Assembly: GCF_963675165.1 (NCBI RefSeq)
Contig: NC_087388.1
Location: 1,590,800-1,654,799, forward strand
Length of the DNA: 64,000 nucleotides
Source: Halichondria panicea
Lineage: Eukaryota; Porifera; Demospongiae; Suberitida; Halichondriidae
Direction of reading: 5' to 3'
Part shown: positions 56,725 to 64,000 of the stretch, piece by piece
Numbering within the stretch: the first letter of the stretch is position 1
How the letters are laid out: each line of letters begins with the position of its first letter
Notes under the pieces: generated by a model
The model's input: only the letters and a program-made list of their open reading frames with translations
Database searches by the model: none
Told to the model about the DNA's origin: nothing
Made by a program: the position numbers and the translations under genes

Positions 56725-56768
56725 GACAGTTGGCTGCGTAGTGGCCCTTCTGATTACACGTGAAACAG
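56725..56768 (-). pseudogene. CCHC zinc knuckle of the gag remnant
   Basis: CFTCNQKGHYAANC reads in a frame different from the preceding fragment. The C-x2-C-x4-H-x4-C spacing is exact, typical of retroelement nucleocapsids. Confidence 0.8.
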
Positions 56769-56852
56769 GTAATATCTTTCAGAATCCCTCTTAGGTCTCT
56801 CAGCTTTAGGTGGGGGAGAGCTATTTTTATCCTCTACTCCAACTCTACAATT

Positions 56853-57235
56853 CTATGCCTTGTGGCCTCGTCTTTTGCACTTCGCACACACAATAGGGTT
56901 TGGTGTTACCGGCTTCCTTCCTTCACTCACGACTGGGTCTATCTGTCTGGCTTGGAGGTAGTTATCTGCTAGTTGAGCCGCCGCTTCACTGGTTTTTGGT
57001 TTGTGTTCTTGGATCCAGACCCTCACGTCCTCTGGTAACGAATTTAAAAACTGTTCCAACACAATTGCGTCTCGCAGTTTATCCACGGTGTTGCACTCCT
57101 TTGGCCAGATCCTCCAGCTTCACTCGTAGCTCCATTACAGTCTTACCAGTCCTCACTGACGCTGTTCGAAACCGTCTCCTATAATTTCTTCGTTCACATT
57201 GTATCTTCGAAAAATAGCCTCTTTCACTTGGGTCA
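56853..57235 (-). pseudogene. SCAN-like gag fragment
   Basis: VKEAIFRRYNVNEE near 57220, then after a frameshift the helix MELRVKLEDLAKG, and after a second shift DKLRDAIVLEQFLNSLPEDV and TSEAAAQLADNYLQAR, the classical SCAN/gypsy-capsid C-terminal fold pattern. A first Cys-rich knuckle (CAKCKRRGHKA) follows. Confidence 0.75.
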
Positions 57236-60202
57236 TTAAAGATGGCGGAATTGTCTAGGTAAGAGAAATAGAGACTGAGAGGTTATCTGCCTCGTGGAAG
57301 CAATCGCAAATCTGAAGAAGCGCTTTGTAATTGTTTGGAAACCCTGTGCAGAATGTCCTGGAGATGGCTGTACTTGGAGTAAATGCTGGGCCAGAAACTT
57401 ACTTACTTACTTACTTAGTCAGTCAGACAAAGAGCGGTGAAACGTCGAAATAGTGCAATTTTTAAAATGACAATATTCATTCAATAAAATGTTCATGGAT
57501 TATGAAATGAGAGATACAAAGAGAGAAATAAACTATCTGTCTAGCCAGTTCCTTGATGTGGCCTTTCCCTGCAGAGATCGATGAACAGTTTAAACATGAG
57601 TCAAAATAATTGAAATATTGCTAAACACGGGCAAACCCACTGCCAATCCTATGTAAAACCTACTGATAGTTGTACTAATAATCTTTAAGATCATCTACAC
57701 TACTTGAGTGTAGCACCTACGAAATATACCTAATTCTATGCAACCACAACACTTTAGCTGGATTTCCTCCGCAACTGCCATAATAATCTCCTCACGTTAT
57801 CCAACAATATATACATGACTTGCATCATCAATGTATAGTATAATTATACAACTCAACAGAAAATAAATATTATACATGCTCATATACACGCCTTGGCTTT
57901 TTGAAACACAGCATCACCCGTTTTAGATGAATACAGTGAAGCAAAATTAATGATCAGATATGCGATTGACGAAGTCAATGACGTGTGTGACTTGATAGAA
58001 CCTAAACATTTGAGTAATGTACACTCTTGGTATGCGTTAGTCACCATCCATTTGATTTCATAATCTGTTTGAATAAAATCTACTTGTGGTAGTTTATAGT
58101 GTCTAACTTGGGCTTGAAGAAGCCTTGAAATTGAGCTGTATCAGTTGTCCCATCATGCACAGGACTAGACAAAGTGCTTTCTAAGGTAAAAACTAGCTAG
58201 TATAACTATAATACTTTTGTTTATATACCAGTCTTAGGTAGATCCACTCTAAGACTTATCACAGCATATATACACATAACATAATTATATGTGTCATTTA
58301 TGCAGATACTTGTGAATACAGGGAAGCCTTTCAATAGCTCAACTTAGCTTTTGATCAGTGAAACATGTATCTGCATACCCTATATTGCATGGTGTCGAAA
58401 GATTCACTCCCATCATAGATAAGAGTAGAGAGGGATTGGAAACGAAAGTACCCTCGAAGTATCATCCATGTATCTTCTCGGTTTTAATCAAGGCTTATTT
58501 TTTTAACACAAGGGCTAATTCATGAGAATTGGTTTGCTGTCCGTAAGAAGTCCACTCGCAGTTCTGCTGTTATAAACATCAACTTTCATCTCATACTTGA
58601 GGCCATTTGGGACACAGTACACACCCTTAGCTAAATCATAGGTACTATAGGAACACAAGCATGAAAAAGCGCTTTGTGTACCTCTAGCTACTACACGACA
58701 ATCGAGATTATCTTCCAATCAGGAGGCATGTGATTCAGTGGTGGGAGTTAGCTCTGAGATGTTTATATGTATTGGATACAATAAGTTTTCCCGGGCTTTT
58801 ACGCTATGAAGAGATAAAGGATGGTCCCAGAGCCACTATGTATACACTTTATTGTAAATATCACGTAAATCACTTCCGTTTCCAATCCTTCTCTACTCTA
58901 TATCTATGCTCCCATGCAGTCACTGAAATATTAGCACCCGAACCCTGGATCGTAAGATCCATGCAGTGACCCTTTGGATTTAGTGACCCCCATATAAACA
59001 CTGCATTTTAGAATTGTTATTATGAGCTTTACAACACTATTAAAAACTAAGTGTAATATTGCCCGGGTCTGACCTTAAATATCAAATTGTAACACTAGTT
59101 CATACTGCTATATATGATCTAGTATGATATCTTTGTACAAAAAAACTACAAAGCACTATACGGTACATGTTTAATAGCCTCAAGCGGTTATTGGATTTAC
59201 ACGCGAGAGTAATTTGATAAACCACGCGAAGCTGCATGAGTTGATTACTGAAATCCAATATACCACGACAGGCCATTTTAACCGGCTTGTACGTATACTA
59301 TGTTCAGAGCTATTTCCTGTCATGCCTCATTAATGACTATTTGACGTCACTGTTGCTAAGCCAAATTTTGGAGTCTATATTTAATAAAGACTGCAACGAA
59401 AATTACCCGTTAGTGAGAAAAACAAGATTTGAAGAAGCTTTGAATTATCAAGCAGACTGTACCAGTTGACCTTACTGGACTAGACAAAAAGCGGTCTTCT
59501 AAAGTAAAAACTTAGTTGTATCATAGAAATTTATATCTTGCTATCCTCTTTGTTCTATATCCACTCTTACGCATAGTAGATCTACCTAACATAACCTTTA
59601 GCTCAACTTAGCTTTCTGATCAGTGAAAATGTTTAGATTTCATTTACCCTTAAGATTTAGGCCCCCCCCACATATATACACACTGCAAAGAATTATGAGC
59701 GTGGTTCATTTGGCTCTTATTCCGAGGTCTATAATTATAATGAAATTGCGTCGTTAATTTAAAAAATTATTTAATGACGTACGCATAATATTTTCGGAGC
59801 ATTGATTGTGCAAATGCATTATTTTATGCTCGTGTGTATCATTTACCTGCATGTTTATTTAGCTATAAAGATACCTGATAAGGAGTATCCTACTCCCATA
59901 CACATACCGCATTCCAAACTATTATCTGTTAATGTAGTTGTACAAACTGTCAAGTAGGAAACGTATGGAGTCTCATATCAAAATCCTTTTTTTAATGAAC
60001 ATAAGCTCCGTTTACACGACACCTAATCCGGGTCGAATCCGGATTGAATCTGCATGGGTCAGATTTTTCTGAGTAGTGGGCATAGCTGTGTGTGTTTGTA
60101 TGTAGAGTGTTACAGCTGCTCAGTGATAAATGAAGTGCAAGTAAGAGTTTCTATAGGCTTCTAACGTTTTCTTAGATTGCAATTAGTGCATCTGCATTAT
60201 AC
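57236..60202. other. Non-coding, with R2 and GTGACCCCCAT-type repeat fragments
   Basis: R2 copies at about 58106-58190 and 59428-59515 (AAGAAGCCTTGAAATT, GACTAGACAAA, CTAAGGTAAAAACT). A GTGACCCCCATATAAACACT block at 58985 matches 46430 and 53310. No gene seen. Confidence 0.5.
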
Positions 60203-60352
60203 CGTAAATTAATGAATTTACAGCGCCAGACACTTTTAAGTGGCGCATCTTTTAGAACCCCAGCTGGCGCCTGGCTTATTGCAGTTATTATGCCTCGAGG
60301 CGTAGCCGCACGAGGGATACGGTAAAGCTGACTGTGTGTGTGTGTGTGTGTG

Positions 60353-60383
<31 letters not shown>

Positions 60384-60690
60384 CTGTCTGTCTGTCTGTT
60401 CCAGCTGTAAATGCTCAACGGTTGCAATAAGACGAAAACTAACAGCTTCTATAGGCTTCTAGCCACCTTCTCTTGGATTTTGATTCGTGGATTAGCAAAC
60501 TAAAGCTTCTTTCTCTAGTTATGGCTAGTTTGACTCACATTGAAGGCTGTTGCAGTCTCTTCAGAATCTTTCGTAGCATCAACTGTTCGCACAAAGTTTC
60601 TATGCAACTTATAAGTTAGCCTTGCACTAAAGCGCTAGGTTTTTGTTAGCTACAAAAGTCAGAAAAGAGCTGCAAAGCTAGCTACGAGGG
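60203..60690 (-). repeat. Fragment of the TACCGTAATTGATG element followed by a truncated inverted R1 copy
   Basis: TACCGTAAATTAATGAATTT with GGCGCATCTTTTAGAACCCC (60203-60285) is the left part of a 35193-type element. From 60289, TATGCCTCGAGGCGTAGCCG with a long TG microsatellite is an inverted, diverged R1 copy. Confidence 0.6.
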
Positions 60691-61130
60691 GTCCGACACT
60701 GTAATTTTTAGCGTACAAGATTTCAAAATCTCGAGATTTCACAAAGATTTCAGAGATTTCACAAAGATTTCAGAGATTTCAGAGATTTCAGAGATTTCAC
60801 AGAGCATCACTGGGGTTGAAGATTGAAAGTTCTACCGTCATTCAACACTTGCACTAGTCATGCACCTCGGTCATGGATGCACTAGCACTTGCACTAGCAC
60901 TTGCACTGTGAGCAGATGCAATCAAGGCATAGATGGGCGTGCCCGTCCCCTTTTTGTAGGCAGGCCACGCCCATCTAGTCAAGGCATGACACTGAGATTA
61001 CAATAAGATTACGGAAAATGAGGTCAAAGGTGGGATTTCAGAGATTTCAGAGATTTCAAGATTTCGGGATTTCATGAGATTTCAAAAGATTTCAAAAGTA
61101 GGTGTACAAGATTTCACGGAGTGTCGGACC
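60690..61130. repeat. Inverted-repeat unit with GGTCCGACACT ends and AGATTTCAG minisatellite
   Basis: GGTCCGACACT at 60690 and AGTGTCGGACC at 61130. Both flanks of the interior contain repeats of CAGAGATTTCA (60740-60800, 61035-61110). The centre holds a small hairpin TAGATGGGCGTG / CACGCCCATCTA (60929-60979). Confidence 0.65.
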
Positions 61131-61419
61131 ACTCGAAGATAGCTACACTGTTACTTCGTAATCAGGCCACGCCCTCCCAAACACTGCATTGACTTCTGCA
61201 GACACGCCCCTTATTCCTGTGGATCTAATGAGAAAATCATTCCCAGGCATCTAGCAGAATCAATCTTCTTCTTTGTTGCTTCCTAGATCCTTGAGGTCCT
61301 GGCATAAGCAGCCACAAAACACAACAATGATACCATAATTATACAATTGAATACAGATTATTTTATACACTTTTTCCTCTTCTATACTTCCTCTTCTATA
61401 CTTCCTCTTCTATACGTTT

Positions 61420-61757
61420 GAGCGAAAGCAAATCATGGCGAGAGGCATTAGCACAGCGCCAGCTTGAACACTAGTTATAGTATAGACATTTTAGAGAAAA
61501 TAGGCGTGGTCTAGCTCAGTCACTTGCTAGCTATACCGTTGAGAGCTTACTCATAAACAACACATTCATGGACTGTATAGTGATGGGTCAGACAACTGTT
61601 CAGTATAATTTATAGTGTGATGATGGCTTAAGCTTGATGTTTCAAACCTTTATAAGCGCCCGAAAAAATAATTACAGGAACGGTAGGCACTTCTTTTAGG
61701 GCCTCAAAAATTATGCTGATACTGACATGGCGCTGTAATTACTTTAATTATACGGTA
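61420..61757. mobile_element. Truncated TACCGTAATTGATG-type element
   Basis: Shares GGCGTGGTCTAGCTCAG, AATTATGCTGATACTGACAT, GGCGCTGTAATTAC and a TACGGTA right end with 35193-35621. A three-unit CTATACTTCCTCTT repeat (about 61378-61415) precedes it. Confidence 0.6.
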
Positions 61758-62318
61758 ATGCTTCGTTCTCGAGATATAGCTAGGTTTGCTTATAGATTGA
61801 AGAGTTAAAACTCTTCAATCTATGGTTTGCTAACTTAGAAGGCTTTTGCAGACTCTTCATCTGACAGACTCGTGTATAGCAACACCTGTTTGCACAAAGT
61901 TTCTATTCAACTTATGAGTTAACCTTGCACTATATAAAGTGCTAGCTGTTTGTTAGCTACTCAGAAAAGAGCTCGAATTTTTAAGTTGACAAAATTAAAC
62001 TTCAAGTTACATTGTAGATCTACACAGTCGTGCTTCTATCATTAAAGACCATGACATTCATCAAGCGGGCCATCAAATATAGATTTCTGTTTCCACTCTT
62101 CTATAATAAAAATATGTGTGTTTTGTCAAACAAATAAATAATATAAGTAATCATGGTCGATCATTACCCACTCTTTGAGTTTGCATGCATGCAGCAAAAT
62201 TAAATGCAAAAAATGTTCATCATTATAATGTGTGTATAAAAGCTAATAGCTTTATGTTATGTAGCTTTTGGTATCTCCACCGAGGCATCAGCACCCGCGG
62301 TGCTGCTTTCATTTTTCT
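61757..62318 (-). repeat. Inverted copy of dispersed repeat R1
   Basis: Ends ACCCGCGGTGCTGCTTTCAT (62292-62313), the reverse complement of the R1 start. CACCGAGGCATCAG, TGGTCGATCATTACCCACTC and CTTCGTTCTCGAGATA also match in reverse order. Confidence 0.75.
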
Positions 62319-62647
62319 AGCTGTAAGGTTGTGTCAAATTAACGGAAGTTAGCTTTCGTCCAAGGTGCCCAGTACATGCAGACAAGACATCAGCTAGAAT
62401 TGACCTTAGATCAGGTTTTGACTGGGAGCGATTTGGCCCATTCAATTTTTCACTGGTTAGTAGACATGTCCCACATATTTGTGTGTGCAATTTGTACGAA
62501 TCAATATGTTCGTGAATTTATTGCATGAACATTTTATAAAATTAATGATGCAGTGCGACTTACTCCGTATAGAGATCAGTATAAAAGAATTGAATCATGT
62601 GATTTTTCTGTAAATTAAACTCCGTCACAATGCATATAGTTCCATAA
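62319..62647. other. Upstream region of the third ANK gene
   Basis: Unlike 19046-19710 and 35712-36185, this leader is not recognisably conserved with the other paralogues beyond the last bases before the start codon. Confidence 0.4.
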
Positions 62648-64000
62648 ATGGCTGATGACAGCCAGTCAAGTGATACTCTTCTGCACACTGCTGCAAGCTG
62701 TGGGGACTTAGATGAGGTCAAAGAGCTGTTGATAACAAAGCAATATGAAGTGGACGTCAGAAACTCACACAACCAAACATCTCTTCATCTTGCATGTGCT
62801 AATGGTCATCTCGATACAGTTTGGACACTAGCCAATGACTTTGGTGCTGACATAGGAGCTATTGATAATGACAGAAATACACCATTGCTCTTTGCTGCCA
62901 AGAACAAGCATGTACAGATAATTATCATGTTACTTCTATTATTAATGTGTGATAGACGCCTCTCCAACGGAGACTACGTGTCCTGCTCCTTTAGTCGTAG
63001 TGAAATGGATTCTGATCACACTAAAATGTTTGAGGACGTCCTCTTTGAGTATTACAATGATTCTGAAGCTGTGGAGAAAACAATGCATCTGATAAGCAAA
63101 TTCTTTGTTAATTATATTAAATTCAAGGATTATAAAGATGATGGCTTTATTACATTGTTTGTAGCTGCATCACTTGGTCTCAAAGACTTAATTAATCGTT
63201 TAGTTACTGACAATAAAGCGGACCTGAATATTAAGGGCTTCTACGGCTTGTCTATTCTCCACTGTGCCTGTTTTGGGGGACATGTACTGCTCATGGACAA
63301 TCTTATTTCAGAACATCTTATGGACCTTTCTGTGAAAGATAACAATGGGCAATCAATTTTAACTTACGCCGTAATAAAGGGGGCTCCCTATTCATACGAT
63401 GGTGGTCACATAGAAGTGATTGACAAACTGATGATGGAATATGGCCTCAATGTCACATCTAAAGATAATGCTGGAAACACACCTCTACACATTGCAGCCA
63501 TGAAAGGACATGTTGAAGCAGTGAGATACCTGATCAATAAACACAATGCTGATGTTGATGGAACTAATAATCAAAACAATACTCCATTGATGATGGCTGC
63601 GCTGAATGGTCATGTGGACGTTTTGGATGTGTTAGTCAAAGAATTCAACAACGATTGTCAAGTTCGAGATTGCGATGGTGATACTCTCCTTCACTATGCA
63701 TGCTGGGGTGGTCATATAAAACTAATAGACCAACTTGTGGTAGATTATGACCTGGATCTCACATCTAAAGATAATGAAGGAGACACACCTCTACATATTG
63801 CAGTCATATACGGACATGTTGAAGTAGTGAGACAACTGATCAGTAAGCACAACGCTGATATTGAATGTACTAATAATCAAAACAGTACTCCATTGATGAA
63901 AGCTGTGCTGAATGGTCATGTGAATGTTTTGGATGTGTTAGTCAAAGAATTCAACAGCTGTTGTCTTGTCCGAGGATACAATGGTCTTACACTCCTTCAC
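62648..64000 (+). CDS. 5' part of another ANK(-Roc-COR) family gene, open to the window edge
   Basis: From ATG at 62648 (MADDSQSSDTLLHTAASCGD) the frame is open for 451 codons to the last base, so it was cut off by the window and not by a stop. The N-terminal ANK repeats, the LLLLLMCDRRL hydrophobic stretch, the acidic FEDVLFEYYNDSEAVEKTM segment and the FVAASLGLKDLI repeat correspond one to one with residues 1-240 of the intact gene at 19711. From 63473 the 306-base, three-ANK blocks begin and recur at 63779, but they are more diverged from each other than those of the other gene. Roc, COR and Death parts are expected to the right. No lesion seen. Confidence 0.88.
   Translation, partial: MADDSQSSDTLLHTAASCGDLDEVKELLITKQYEVDVRNSHNQTSLHLACANGHLDTVWTLANDFGADIGAIDNDRNTPLLFAAKNKHVQIIIMLLLLLMCDRRLSNGDYVSCSFSRSEMDSDHTKMFEDVLFEYYNDSEAVEKTMHLISKFFVNYIKFKDYKDDGFITLFVAASLGLKDLINRLVTDNKADLNIKGFYGLSILHCACFGGHVLLMDNLISEHLMDLSVKDNNGQSILTYAVIKGAPYSYDGGHIEVIDKLMMEYGLNVTSKDNAGNTPLHIAAMKGHVEAVRYLINKHNADVDGTNNQNNTPLMMAALNGHVDVLDVLVKEFNNDCQVRDCDGDTLLHYACWGGHIKLIDQLVVDYDLDLTSKDNEGDTPLHIAVIYGHVEVVRQLISKHNADIECTNNQNSTPLMKAVLNGHVNVLDVLVKEFNSCCLVRGYNGLTLLH

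Larger units (their letters stand above)
54546..57235 (-). mobile_element. Decayed Ty3/gypsy-type element, gag-protease-integrase order (Gmr1-like), interrupted
   Basis: Minus-strand remains of gag, protease and integrase appear in that order. No reverse transcriptase or RNase H is seen between protease and integrase, nor downstream. Gmr1-like gypsy elements are known to have integrase before reverse transcriptase and a gag related to the SCAN domain; both traits fit. Several frameshifts and stops are present, and a 979-base TIR element splits the integrase. LTRs were not identified. The right flank has a TTAC microsatellite (57394-57415). Confidence 0.75.

Noticed and set aside
1..64000. tRNA, rRNA or other structured RNA genes
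   Set aside because: No tRNA box B/T-loop signature or rRNA core was noticed; a covariance-model scan was not possible here.

Overview
This is eukaryotic, AT-rich, repeat-dense DNA from an animal, most likely a sponge (a demosponge such as Amphimedon is my best guess from domain content and texture, not proven). The evidence is short GT-AG introns of about 50-70 bases, phase-1 exon cassettes coding for Death, Ig-like and SAM domains, long ankyrin (ANK) arrays fused to a Roc-COR GTPase, and many short inverted-repeat elements. No bacterial gene organisation, rRNA, tRNA or CRISPR array was seen.

The coding theme is one expanding gene family: ANK array, Roc GTPase, COR region, then two Death-domain exons. 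The window holds the 3' end of one member (1-692), two tandem degraded tails (959-2953 and 4070-4936), another degraded tail (9350-10602), one essentially intact large body (19711-24750, 1679 residues), an intact-looking Death tail (32844-33771), a nearly full-length but broken copy (36186-40442) and the open 5' part of another intact copy running off the right edge (62648-64000). Between the intact body and the Death tail lies a different GTPase gene, 25189-32140, whose exons code Ig-like, linker, Roc-COR-like GTPase, second Ig-like and SAM domains. The splice phases allow the ANK-Roc-COR exon to join either the Ig exon or the Death exons. Such proteins look like intracellular sensing or signalling proteins of innate-immune type; this is inferred from domains only.

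On the minus strand, 6027-8825 is a ZNFX1-like SF1 helicase/NFX1 zinc-finger/RZ-finger pseudogene with several frameshifts and in-frame stops. It is bounded by the 3' end of a non-LTR retrotransposon (8828-9348).

From 10.6 to 19 kb and from 40.5 to 62.6 kb the window is mainly mobile DNA. There are several inverted-repeat families with target-site duplications readable by eye: ultra-short palindromic elements with TAGCCTCG ends and 8-base duplications; CAGGGGCGGATCC-ended elements with 5-base duplications; TTAA-flanked elements; a CAGAGGAGGT-ended element with a 9-base duplication; and TA-flanked elements that begin CCGTA. One 1.8-kb member (41319-43131) carries what looks like a spliced fragment of a host gene. 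A decayed Ty3/gypsy-type element with SCAN-like gag, CCHC knuckles, protease and integrase (54546-57235) is interrupted by nested elements. Duplicated segments link 40.5-46.7 kb with 51.3-53.6 kb.
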